Of a stretch of DNA of 55,398 nt, positions 1 through 9,000 are shown one piece after another; the first letter of the stretch is position 1; the number at the start of each line of letters is the position of its first letter. The notes below the pieces were generated by a model. That model was given only the letters and a program-made list of their open reading frames with translations. It was not told the origin of the DNA and did no database searches. Origin of the DNA: an uncultured Tateyamaria sp. (lineage in GTDB: Bacteria; Pseudomonadota; Alphaproteobacteria; Rhodobacterales; Rhodobacteraceae). The stretch lies in the NCBI GenBank assembly GCA_947501275.1, contig CANMVD010000013.1, forward strand, positions 1 to 55,398, in the 5' to 3' direction. The position numbers were made by a program, and so were the translations under genes.

Positions 1-22
1 TTTTTTTTTTGGAGCCCTTTCC
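1..22 (+). promoter_or_regulatory. T10 homopolymer and Shine-Dalgarno site of vgrG
   Basis: Ten consecutive T (1-10) are followed immediately by GGAG (11-14), eight bases before the ATG of vgrG at 23. The GGAG is a good ribosome binding site and fixes the start. The T tract directly abutting it could vary in length by slippage and so change leader folding or spacing from an upstream promoter. That consequence is inference. Confidence 0.6.
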
Positions 23-77
23 ATGAATGCCCCTATGAGCCAAGCCGACCGTCGTGGCACGCTGACCACGGTGTTGG
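1..77. repeat. 77-bp terminal direct repeat, left copy (circular contig overlap)
   Basis: Bases 1-77 (ten T, the vgrG ribosome binding site and the first 18 codons of vgrG) are identical to 55322-55398. An exact overlap of this size at both contig ends is what an assembler leaves on a circular molecule. The circle is therefore 55,321 bp and one copy should be trimmed. A true terminal repeat of a linear element is less likely because the repeat starts in a leader and stops inside a gene. Confidence 0.95.
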
Positions 78-1984
78 GACAAGACAAACTGGTCCTGTTG
101 CGGATGGACGGTATCGAGACTTTGGCCCGTCCGTTCGAGTGGAGTGTTGAAGCGCTGAGCGATGACCCTGCGGTTGATCTGAACAAGCTGCTTGGCACCC
201 ATGCGACTGTGGCCATCGAGATGTCTCAGGGCACGCGGTATTTTGACGGGATCGTGTGCGAGGCCACCAATGGCGGGATTGCGGATGGTGGCATCCGCTA
301 TGATCTGGTGCTGCGTCCGTGGATGCATCTGGCGGGGCTGCGCCGCACGCAGCGGATTTTCCATGACATGACGGTGGTTGATATTCTCCACGAGGTATTT
401 GGCGACTACGCGGATCTGGGCAATCCGCACTATGCCATTGAGGTCATGGGGTCTTATCCCACGCTGGAATACACCGTCCAATATGGCGAGAGCGATGCCG
501 ACTTTGCCGCCCGCCTGATGGAGCGGTTCGGCATCACATGGTACTATGAGCACGAGGAAGGCACACACACGCTCAAGCTAGTGGATGTTGCGTCGTCCCT
601 GCCCAAAGTGCCGGGTGAAAAACGTCCCTTCTGGGGGGTGCAGGGCCAAAAGATGCACGACGAAGAGCACTTCTGGCATTGGTCCGGCGGTGCGCGCGTC
701 ACGACGGGCACAGTGCGTCTGACCGAATTCAACTTCAAGACCCCAAACGCCACGTTAGAGACACAGCACGAGGGCCAAACAACCCATCCGCATTCCAATA
801 TCGAGTCTTATGACTACCCCGGCGATTACCTCGATCAAAATACAGGATTTGGTGTCGCGCAGCGCCGTCAGGAACTGGAGGCGGGGCAGGGGCCGCGCCA
901 CTATGCCAAGGGTGACATCCCTGTTCTGGGCGCGGGCTGGGGTGTGACCCTTGTTGGGGATGACGTGGCCGACTCCACGGGTAAATCCTTTATCTGTATC
1001 GAAACGCACCACCGCTTCCGTGCGCAGGCCTACCGCACCGGTGACACGGGCGGGGATGACCTTGCCTATCAGGCTGAATACACGCTCATGCCGGACGACA
1101 CGCCGCTGCGCCCCGAGCGCCGCACGCCCCGTCCCATCATCCAGGGCCCCCAAACAGCCATCGTGGTCGGATCGGGCGAAGTGGATTGCGACGAGTACGG
1201 TCGCATCAAAGTCTGTTTCCACTGGGATATTGACCGCGCCTTTTCGATGCGCTGTCGCACCAGCCAAAACTGGGCTGGCAAGGGATGGGGTGGCATGGTC
1301 ATCCCGCGTATCGGCATGGAAGTCATTGTCGAGCACCTTGAGGGTGATCCCGACAAACCCATCGTGACGGGCTGTGTCTACAACGCCCTCAACATGCCGC
1401 CCGCTGAGCTGCCCACCCACAAGAGCCGCTCGGTCTTCAAGACCAAGAGCCATGAGGGCGAAGGATTCAACGAGCTTACCTTTGAGGATCAGACGGACGA
1501 AGAATTCATCTACATGCATGCCCAGAAGAATCTGGACATTCACGTCAAGAACTCGGCCAAGCGCCGCGTGGAATTTGATGACAACGTGTCTGTGGGCAAC
1601 GATTCCAATCTGGACGTGGCCGCCAACCGCACCGAACTGATCGAGGCAGATTTTGGATCGACTGTGAACGGTGAGTGGACGGAGAAGGCGAATTCTAACC
1701 GTGGCATTGATGTTTCGGGTGATTTCTCCATCAAGACGGGCGGCGATCTGACGATCAAGGCCGGTGGCCAGATTGTGTTGGATGCCACCAAGGTCACGTT
1801 GGTGTCCGGTGCGGCGGCTGTTGTTGTTCAAGGTGGCAAAGTCGACGTTGCCCCGATGCTGCATGTCGGCAGCGCCTCGGCCGGGGCTGCGGCCATTCCG
1901 GCGGTCCCTGCGGTTTTGCAGGCGGCAGCGGGCGAGGGATCACCTTTTGTGTCTCACTGTCCCTTGGCGGATGGTGGTTCGTAA
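23..1984 (+). CDS. vgrG: T6SS spike protein VgrG (TssI)
   Basis: This 653-residue protein forms the trimeric spike at the tip of the Hcp tube and carries effectors out of the cell. The N-terminal ~350 residues are the gp27-like base. A gp5-like OB fold follows, with EVDCDEYGRIKVCFHWD near residue 385 and IPRIGMEVIVEHLEGDPD near 430. Then comes a beta-helix of regular short strands to about residue 605. The tail (about 605-653) is Ala/Pro/Val-rich and ends without any enzymatic domain, so this is a structural rather than an evolved VgrG. It is the only vgrG on the replicon. It overlaps the DUF4123 gene by one base, which points to co-translation with the adaptor that loads cargo onto it. The gene begins inside the contig overlap, so its promoter lies at 54952-55321. 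Confidence 0.97.
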   Translation: MNAPMSQADRRGTLTTVLGQDKLVLLRMDGIETLARPFEWSVEALSDDPAVDLNKLLGTHATVAIEMSQGTRYFDGIVCEATNGGIADGGIRYDLVLRPWMHLAGLRRTQRIFHDMTVVDILHEVFGDYADLGNPHYAIEVMGSYPTLEYTVQYGESDADFAARLMERFGITWYYEHEEGTHTLKLVDVASSLPKVPGEKRPFWGVQGQKMHDEEHFWHWSGGARVTTGTVRLTEFNFKTPNATLETQHEGQTTHPHSNIESYDYPGDYLDQNTGFGVAQRRQELEAGQGPRHYAKGDIPVLGAGWGVTLVGDDVADSTGKSFICIETHHRFRAQAYRTGDTGGDDLAYQAEYTLMPDDTPLRPERRTPRPIIQGPQTAIVVGSGEVDCDEYGRIKVCFHWDIDRAFSMRCRTSQNWAGKGWGGMVIPRIGMEVIVEHLEGDPDKPIVTGCVYNALNMPPAELPTHKSRSVFKTKSHEGEGFNELTFEDQTDEEFIYMHAQKNLDIHVKNSAKRRVEFDDNVSVGNDSNLDVAANRTELIEADFGSTVNGEWTEKANSNRGIDVSGDFSIKTGGDLTIKAGGQIVLDATKVTLVSGAAAVVVQGGKVDVAPMLHVGSASAGAAAIPAVPAVLQAAAGEGSPFVSHCPLADGGS

Positions 1985-2928
1985 TGGTTCTAGCCGCTGG
2001 CGCGGGTCCTCGGACTATCGCGGAAATTCTCAGAGAGGCTGGTGCGCCGGTCTGGACAATTCTGGACGGTGCATCCTGTGCCGAGATGCCGGAATTGGTC
2101 GCGGAGAACGGCGGAGTGTGCCTGTATCGCGCAGACTCGCCCGAAGACGCCCCCCATGCCCCGTGGTTGCTGCGTGTGGCCCCAGAGACGCCCATAGCGG
2201 ACGATCTTGGCTTTTTGGCGGGTGAACAGCACTGGGGCATTGTTTTCGCCTCTGAGGCCTCTGAGAGGGACCTGCGCAACCATTTCCGCAAGTTTACGAT
2301 GTTGTGGACCCCTGCGGATGAGAATGCGCCTGTCTATTTCCGGTTTTACGACCCGCGGGTGATGGGGGATGCGGTGCAAGCGCTGACGCCAGAACACCTG
2401 TCTCATCTGGTGGCACCGATGACGCGGCTATACGTCCCTGTTTCGCCGCTTTTGGGTGGGTTTACGGGTTTGTCCCCTTTGGCGTCCCGCGATGTCTTCC
2501 GCGGTGATTTTCTGGAACTTGCCTTGCCTGAAGGGCCACCTGTGGCGCAACCGGCGGCGTTTCACGTCAGTGGCACAGAGTACAATACGATGAGCCGCCT
2601 TCATGCGGTGCGCAGCCGCCGCAAGTTGGCCCGTGATTTGCGGATTGCCAATCCTGCTGCGCCGGATGCCGCTGTTATGGCCACTGCCGAGCGTGCCCCT
2701 GACCGGGCCCGCCATTACGGGTTGGCGTCGCTCAATCAGGTCATGACCTTTGCGCAGGCCATGCTGATTTTCGGCCCTGAATTTGACAAGCGTCACTCTG
2801 AGGCAGCCGAGATCCTGAACCGTGGATCCAGCAATATATCGAAAAAAGCAGATGATTTGCGCGACTGGTATGTCGGCGCGCGTGACGCCAAGCGGGCAGG
2901 GACCCCTTTGTTGAGGACGAGTGGATAG
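1984..2928 (+). CDS. DUF4123 T6SS adaptor/chaperone, copy 1
   Basis: A 314-residue cytoplasmic protein of the DUF4123 (TEC/Tap-1) family. Such proteins hold a specific effector and load it onto the VgrG tip. The family core runs from VWTILDG (23-29) through LLRV, the basic segment RDLRNHFRKFT and the signature VYFRFYDPRV (about 117-126). The C-terminal ~100 residues have a conserved basic stretch (SRRKLARDLR) and GLASLNQVMTFAQAM, both found again in the second copy at 44899-46125. The ATG overlaps the vgrG stop by one base, and the next gene starts one base after its stop. Placement between vgrG and the cargo gene strongly supports an adaptor for the 566-residue protein downstream. No catalytic motif is visible. 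Confidence 0.9.
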   Translation: MVLAAGAGPRTIAEILREAGAPVWTILDGASCAEMPELVAENGGVCLYRADSPEDAPHAPWLLRVAPETPIADDLGFLAGEQHWGIVFASEASERDLRNHFRKFTMLWTPADENAPVYFRFYDPRVMGDAVQALTPEHLSHLVAPMTRLYVPVSPLLGGFTGLSPLASRDVFRGDFLELALPEGPPVAQPAAFHVSGTEYNTMSRLHAVRSRRKLARDLRIANPAAPDAAVMATAERAPDRARHYGLASLNQVMTFAQAMLIFGPEFDKRHSEAAEILNRGSSNISKKADDLRDWYVGARDAKRAGTPLLRTSG

Positions 2929-4629
2929 ATGGCCAATTACACCCCTACGCTGGATGATGTTGAAACGCTGGTGAACCAGTTTCCGGAGAATTTCTCTAAC
3001 CCGTTGAATACACGCCGTAATATTGCAACGGCCCGGGCGGATCGTCCGATGGTGTTCAACAAGGATGCTGTCATGCAATCGACGGCGGCGTCTGAGTATG
3101 ACGGCTATATTGAGAATGGTGGCACCCCCATTGGCCCGAATGGTGAAATGCCAAGTGCAGCCCCCGCCAGTGATCAGCCCCATGGAGCGGCCTGTGCGGA
3201 ATGCGAGGCTGCGGGCAAGTGTTGCATCAAGCAGGTCAAGTTCAAGTGTGCCCATGGCAGTGATCGCATGACTTTGCCTTTGCAGGACGAGACCAAGGAT
3301 CCGGTTTTGGTCATTGTGACGGACAAGGATTCGGGGCCCCCGACGGACACTGTCACCATCGAGATCGACCATGAGCCCAATGAAAAGTGCTGTATGGACG
3401 GCAAGGTGCCGGTGATGGAGTTGCATTGCACGCCGCCGGTGTCGGCCAAGGGCACGAAGCTCGAAACCAAGATGCAGCACGGCGAAGTCGAGACCATGTT
3501 TGGCACCGATCTTGAGGTGTTTCTCAAGGCCACGGGCAAGACGATCTGGGGCAATGTCGATGATCTTGGCATGGACAACAATTTCTCCATTCAAAGCTGT
3601 GGTGGCTGTGCCCAGTGGGCGGCCAAGGTGCGCACCTATCCCAAGCTGTCGTGGAAAGCAGCCGACTTTGTGTTCGGGATGGAGGCTGAATATGACAGCA
3701 GCTTCAATTTCTCGTCCAAGTTCGTTTTTGAAGGCTCTTTGGGGGGGGATTATTCGGATTCCAGTTTTGAGGTGAAGGCGGGTTACGAGACTGGACCGAC
3801 CCAGCAGAGCCGCTCGGCTGTGCCGTTTCTGGATGCTGCTGTTCAGCGCCTGAAGGGTGTGGCGGGCAATGGTGGTCCACCGACGCCGCGTTCGATCCGT
3901 TCCAAGATCAAGACCAAGCACAAGATGACCATGGGCAAGGCCGAGTTCAAACTGGCTGAGCGGGCGGATGATCACAGCGCCATTGGGGTTGATGCTGACA
4001 TCACCATGGGGTTCTCGCCCCTGATCGGCCTGAGTGCGGAATTCGAGGTTATCGATATTCTGCTGACTGCAGCGATTGCGCAGGGCGCGCCGGCCCGTCT
4101 GATCGATGCCATCAAGAAGGCCCGCGACTGGATGGCCCGCGAAATCGACGAGGATTCGTTTGCAGACATGCAGATGAACGCCGAAGTGCGTCTCATCATT
4201 GGTGCTGAAACGGGTATCGTGGGCGCCTTTGTTGATGAGGCGCTGCCTGAGACGTCCGATGGCGAGGCCAAGCTGACCCGCGCTGCAACCGACACCCGCT
4301 GGACGGTGGATGCGGCCGTGGAAGGCAAGGTTGGCGTTACGCTCAAGATCAAGCTGCTCGTGGAGGGGCGTGTGTGGCTCTTCAAGGGGACTCTGTCAGC
4401 CTCTGCCGAAGGCAAATCCGAGATCAAGGGCAAGCTCAGTGGGCTGAGTGAGGAGCAACGAACCGCAAATCCGGGAGGCAAGTTAAGTGTACACATCGAA
4501 TGGACAGGTGCCGTTGTCGAATTGGAAGGTGAAATTTCTGCTGGGTTCCGTGGCGCGTCAATTGGGGCCTCGGGCAAGAAAACAATCGAGGTTTTCCCGG
4601 GAATGGATTTCTACAAGGGGGTTGTGTAG
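2929..4629 (+). CDS. Candidate T6SS cargo effector, Cys-motif family, copy 1 (function unknown)
   Basis: I do not recognise a named family for this 566-residue protein. It has no signal peptide. Residues 89-113 hold the motif C-x2-C-x5-CC-x7-C-x-H-G-S-x-R (Cys 89, 92, 98, 99, 107 and His 109), followed by a small beta-rich domain (PVLVIVTDKD, then PTDTVTIEID) and further Cys around 154-155, 167 and 223-226. The C-terminal half is beta-rich, with alternating polar/hydrophobic strands around a short hydrophobic segment (VIDILLTAAIAQGAP, about 375-390). A diverged paralogue lies at 46122-47774 in the same gene order. Position directly after vgrG-DUF4123 and before a signal-peptide protein is the classic layout of adaptor, effector and immunity gene. 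Effector status is inferred from context. A structural tip extension is the main alternative. Confidence 0.7.
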   Translation: MANYTPTLDDVETLVNQFPENFSNPLNTRRNIATARADRPMVFNKDAVMQSTAASEYDGYIENGGTPIGPNGEMPSAAPASDQPHGAACAECEAAGKCCIKQVKFKCAHGSDRMTLPLQDETKDPVLVIVTDKDSGPPTDTVTIEIDHEPNEKCCMDGKVPVMELHCTPPVSAKGTKLETKMQHGEVETMFGTDLEVFLKATGKTIWGNVDDLGMDNNFSIQSCGGCAQWAAKVRTYPKLSWKAADFVFGMEAEYDSSFNFSSKFVFEGSLGGDYSDSSFEVKAGYETGPTQQSRSAVPFLDAAVQRLKGVAGNGGPPTPRSIRSKIKTKHKMTMGKAEFKLAERADDHSAIGVDADITMGFSPLIGLSAEFEVIDILLTAAIAQGAPARLIDAIKKARDWMAREIDEDSFADMQMNAEVRLIIGAETGIVGAFVDEALPETSDGEAKLTRAATDTRWTVDAAVEGKVGVTLKIKLLVEGRVWLFKGTLSASAEGKSEIKGKLSGLSEEQRTANPGGKLSVHIEWTGAVVELEGEISAGFRGASIGASGKKTIEVFPGMDFYKGVV

Positions 4630-5551
4630 CCATGTCCTATCCATATTTTTCTGCCTGTTTCTGGGGACTTCTGTAATGGCTGATGACCGCAATCCGCGCT
4701 TTACGGCCGTTGGCATTGATATCAGCGTCAAGGCGGCTGAGATCGTGATGTCCATCAACGATGTGCCGGTGTTCAACCCTGCCGAAGTGTTTGGTGGTGA
4801 GGGCGAGATCGACACCACGATGCGCCTGAACCCGACGTTTCGCAAAGGGCGCAACAGCATCGTTATTGGCTTGCGTATGCTGCCCGGTGCAGCAGCCGGG
4901 TATGACCCCTATCTGCGCATAGATTTCGGCCACTGGGACATTCGCGAATACCCCGATAGTTTTGATGGCCGACCGATGGCGGTGCGCATGCAGGTCACGC
5001 TGTCTGAAACCGGCGAACAGGTCTTGAAACATGCGGTTGAACTGCAGCCGCGTATCGCGGCGAATGATCCGGCCCGCATCGCACCTCCCGGTCCGCCGCA
5101 GGAAGGGTGGGTGTGGTACCGCTTTGACGCGGAAGTCGATGTGGATCTGCCCCCGATGGCATGGATGGAAGGCGAGGCGCTGTCAGACACGGCAGAGACC
5201 CGCCAGACGCTGACGGCAGCCATGCGCAAGGTCCATTCCAACCTCGGGGACGGGTCTGCCACGGCGCGCGCCGCCCTGGGGCCGTTCATTGAACGCCAGG
5301 CTGCCAGTCTGGGTGGTACGGTTGATGAATACTTCCCCGTCTATATGGCCTCTGACTTTGACAACGAGGATCTGCGCCTTGTGCCCTTTGATGTCAGTGA
5401 TGCCGAGCTGCGCTTTTTCGGAGAGGGCAGGCTGGCCACCTTTGTGCCAATGCCGCACCGCTTTGAAGACGAGAAGACCCCCGGATATGTGGTGACCATG
5501 TTCTTTTACTATTGGCGCGACACGGACGGGGAGTGGAACCTCATCCACTGA
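4622..5551 (+). CDS. Exported protein, candidate periplasmic immunity partner, copy 1
   Basis: The reading frame enters from upstream, but the natural start is TTG at 4622, overlapping the cargo gene by eight bases and preceded by AAGGGGG. It gives a 309-residue protein with a signal peptide (MCSHVLSIFFCLFLGTSVMA, cleavage after Ala20). ATG 4676 would begin exactly at the mature end and remove the signal. The paralogue at 47761 also starts inside the end of its cargo gene and has a matching AMA-AD cleavage site, which supports the TTG. The mature protein is mixed alpha/beta, has no catalytic motif I can identify, and ends in a conserved region with FFYYWRDTDGEW. In both triads it pairs with a cargo gene, so a periplasmic immunity protein is the best guess. 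A secreted co-factor is possible. Confidence 0.68.
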   Translation: MCSHVLSIFFCLFLGTSVMADDRNPRFTAVGIDISVKAAEIVMSINDVPVFNPAEVFGGEGEIDTTMRLNPTFRKGRNSIVIGLRMLPGAAAGYDPYLRIDFGHWDIREYPDSFDGRPMAVRMQVTLSETGEQVLKHAVELQPRIAANDPARIAPPGPPQEGWVWYRFDAEVDVDLPPMAWMEGEALSDTAETRQTLTAAMRKVHSNLGDGSATARAALGPFIERQAASLGGTVDEYFPVYMASDFDNEDLRLVPFDVSDAELRFFGEGRLATFVPMPHRFEDEKTPGYVVTMFFYYWRDTDGEWNLIH

Positions 5552-5653
5552 TGATTGAAACGCGGCAATGGCGCACCAGCGCCGTTGTAGCAGTTTACGT
5601 TGGAAAGGCGTCAGGGCGTTGATCCCGGTGCCTGCATTGAAAAGGAGTTTGAT

Positions 5654-5908
5654 ATGATCCCTGCCGCTCGTTTGACGGACAAACATGTATGCCCCATCCA
5701 TGGGCCCAATGTGATCACTGTCGTTTCGACAGCATCTACCTGTGAAGGTTTGCCGATTGCCCGCGTTGGTGACATGACCGCCTGTGGCGCAACGATCCTG
5801 ACCGGCAGTGCCAAGGCGATTGTCGACAAAAAGCCTGTCGCCCATATCGGATCCACCACAAGCCATGGCGGCACGATTGTGACCGGGTCGCCCAAGATGC
5901 TGGTCTGA
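5654..5908 (+). CDS. PAAR-domain tip protein
   Basis: An 84-residue PAAR protein, the sharp cone that caps the VgrG trimer. It has the typical repeats: ARLTDKHVCPIHGPN at the start, GLPIARVGDMTACGATI in the middle and GSTTSHGGTIVTGSP at the end, with the conserved His and Cys that hold the tip metal. The ATG at 5654 is chosen because AAAGGAG lies six bases upstream; an in-frame TTG at 5600 lacks such a site. There is no C-terminal extension, so it is a pure tip and not a fused toxin. It closes the vgrG operon and is followed by a bidirectional terminator. Confidence 0.95.
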   Translation: MIPAARLTDKHVCPIHGPNVITVVSTASTCEGLPIARVGDMTACGATILTGSAKAIVDKKPVAHIGSTTSHGGTIVTGSPKMLV

Positions 5909-5957
5909 CGAAAGAACAGTTAGGGCAGGGGCCTAGGGCCTGTGCCATTGACGCAAT

Positions 5958-5987
5958 AAAAAAGGGGGCCTGTGTGGCCCCCTTTTT
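5958..5987. terminator. Bidirectional Rho-independent terminator
   Basis: A perfect GGGGGCC / GGCCCCC stem with a TGTGT loop, preceded by six A and followed by five T. It can terminate in both directions and lies between the convergent PAAR and autotransporter genes. Confidence 0.9.
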
Positions 5988-6012
5988 CCGTGTCTGTGTG
6001 ATCCGGCTTGGA

Positions 6013-9000
6013 TCAGAACTGGATCCGTACCTGACCTGTCAGTCCAAAGCTGTCCACGTTGTCCCCTGACCGGTAGTCGAAACGGGCCGCTGCACTGAGC
6101 TGACGCGCCTTGCCATCGCTGCCGGGGTTCAGCAGGCGGATGTAGTTCACACCCAGGCTGATCTCGCCGTAGTCACCGAGGTTTGACAGGGCGACGTCCA
6201 CGATCTGGCCGTTTTCGGTCAATGTGGCGGTCGGATCATCCGCAAAGTCGCTATAGTATGTGAACGTCCCGAAGTAGTTGATCGCACTGATCTCGTTGGC
6301 CAGAAGTTTGGACCGGGACAGTGTGCCGGATACAAAGCCAAGTTCGATCGAGGAATCCTGAAGTTGCAGGACACTGGTTGTGGGCGCGTTTGCAGCGTCG
6401 ACACCGGTGATGGTGATCGAATCCGTTTCAAAATCGGTGTATGAGAAGCCCGCCGAACCGACGAAATTCAAACCCTCGATCGTCTTGATTGGCCACGAGT
6501 ACCCGACTGCACCGGACACGGTTGTGCCGCTGGACGAGAAATCTGTGATGTCCTGCAAGGTGCCGTTGGAGGCGTCGATGTCGATGATGTTTGCTTCGTA
6601 GTCGATATTTTCGAACCGCAATTGCAGGTCTGCAAAGAACGCGCCTTTGGACGCCGTGGCGTAGACCCCTGCATAGGCTTGCGAGAAGTCTGTTGTCAGC
6701 GACGTGTCCTGAATGTTCGAGTTGCCGATGAACGACACACTGGAGGTGTCGCCGGTGTTGTAGCCGGCGATGGCTCCGAATGCCATGTCAAAGCCCCCGA
6801 ACCGGTCGTCGAAGCAGGCGATATCGCCACCAGCCTGAATACCGTAGTAGTTCAGGTCTTGCGAAGATTCTGCGACTTGCGAGCTGTTGGCAAAGCTGAA
6901 TGTCCCTTCGACATCGGCCTGACCGGCGCTGACCCGTGCCCAGGCACCTGGCCCGCACGGATCGTCGCCAAAGTCTGTCACAAGGTCGGTGACATATGGG
7001 CTTGTGGGTCGGTTGATGATCGCCCCGACCACCGATTGCGTCAGCCCGACACCGGCAGCAAGGTTACCGATGCCGCCGTTGATTGCGCTTTCGATGGCGA
7101 AAGATGTCCCGGTGTCCACGATGTCATATTCGAACGCGCCAAACAGTGGCAATTGGTTGAGTGGGTCGATCGAGAAGCTGAGCCCGCCGTTGGAGCCGTA
7201 GGTGATCAGGTCGATCCCGTTGACTTCGTCCGGTGCGCCAGACAGGTCTGTGAATGAGAACACCACGTTGCCCGAAACCGTACCGCCGACAGCCAGTGTG
7301 TCACCGGCGGTAGAGCCGTTGGAGAGGTCCACTTCGAGTTCCAGCGTGTTGTCGAGCGTGGCGTTGCCGTTCACTGTGAGTGTCGTGTTGGCGTTGCCGT
7401 CCACCAGTGACAGGACCGTTGTGGCCCCGCCCGAAGTGGTCATGTTGCCCGTCACGGTATTGTCGTTGCCGATCGTGACTGTTCCGCCGCTTTGTGCGTA
7501 GTTGCCGAATGTGAGGTTGTCGGCCGTTGTCAACGTGCCGTCCGATGTTGTCAGTGTGCCGCCCACATTGGCGTTCAGTGTTGTATCCGCGCTGAGCGTT
7601 GTGAGGCTGCCCAGAACGTTGCCGTTCACCACCAGCCCGGCGACGCCATTGTTGGTCAGTGTTCCGCCGCTGAAGACGGAGGTCCCTGAGGACACAAGCG
7701 TACTGCCTGTGTCCAGCGTGAGATCACCGTCAAAGGTGCCGTTGTTTGTCAGCGTGGCCCCGTTTTCGATGGTGGTCAGGCCGCCGACGCTCAGTTGTTC
7801 GCCTGCATCTGTGGTCACGGTTGCGCCGTTGCTGACGTCCAGTGTGCCCGAGATTGTGCCCAAGGCGTCGCTGGTTGTCAGTGCGCCGTCATTGGTCACG
7901 TTGCCCGTGATGGTCCCGGCCACGTCCAGATCGCCGCCTGCGTCATTGGTGACGTCAGCGGTCAGTGTGCCTGTGTCGTTGACGTTCAGGTCACCGCCGT
8001 TTTCGTTGGTCACCCCGCCCGCGGTCACCGTCAGGTTGCCGGAGTTCACATCCAGCGTGCCTGCGTTTGTGACGGCGGTGTCGATGGTGCCGCCACCTGT
8101 GACGTCCACGTCGCCGCCAGTGTTGTTGTCCAGCCCGCCGATGGATCCGCCGTTGATGTCCAGATCGGCTGTGTTGGTGACGTTGGCATCGATGTCACCA
8201 CCCACGGCCAGTTGCGCGCTGGTCTGGTTGGTGACCCCGCCTGCGCTGGTCAGCGTACCGTCCACGGTCATGACAGACCCTGCGCCGGTATTGGTCACGT
8301 TGGCGGCTGTAATGCTTTCACCCGCGTCGATGGTCACGGTGCTGGCCTGCTGGTTCGTCAGATCACCCGCGATCCCCAGTGAGCCGCCGCCGTTCAGCTG
8401 CAATGTGCCGCCTGTGGTGTTGGTGAAGTCTCCGCCAATGTTTTGCGCGCCATTGACGGTGAAGGTGTCGGTGTTGACCACATCGTTGATCGTACCGCCT
8501 GCAAAGGTGAGGGCCTGGTTGTTGTTCAGCGTGCCTTGGACGTCGGCGCCGACATTCAGTGTCAGATTGCCTCCGTTGTTGGTCAGATCGCCCTGCACAG
8601 TGCTGCCGAGATTTGTTGTCCCTGCGTTTTGCACCAGATTGCCTTGGATCGTACCGCCTGTCGTGGTCAGTTGACCGCCGCCGGCCGTGACGTCTCCGGT
8701 GACGATACCGGCGGTGATGTCTGTGGTGGAGCCGCTGCCTGTGGTGATCGAGGCGATGGTGCCGCCGTTGATATCGGTGTCGCCGCCTGTGTTGGCGATT
8801 GCGCCCATCGTCCCGTCTGTCACGGTCAGGATACCGTTGTTTGTGACGGTTGTCGTGCCATCGACATTGGCCGTATCGGCCAGCGTGACAGAGCCGTTGT
8901 TGATGGTGATGTTCCCATCCACGTCACCCGTACCGGACAGGGCGACGGTGCTGCCGCCGTTGACTTCGACGGTGGTGATGTTGCCGCCAGAGACGTTGCT

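Noticed and set aside
755..1864. Open minus-strand frame of 369 codons opposite vgrG
   Set aside because: Shadow of vgrG in high-GC DNA; no ribosome site and no family pattern.
23..1984. VgrG as an evolved effector
   Set aside because: The tail after the beta-helix is only ~50 Ala/Pro/Val-rich residues, with no toxin domain.
2428..3975. Open minus-strand frame of 515 codons opposite the adaptor and cargo genes
   Set aside because: It spans two well-supported plus-strand genes and its translation is Arg/His/Leu-rich shadow sequence.
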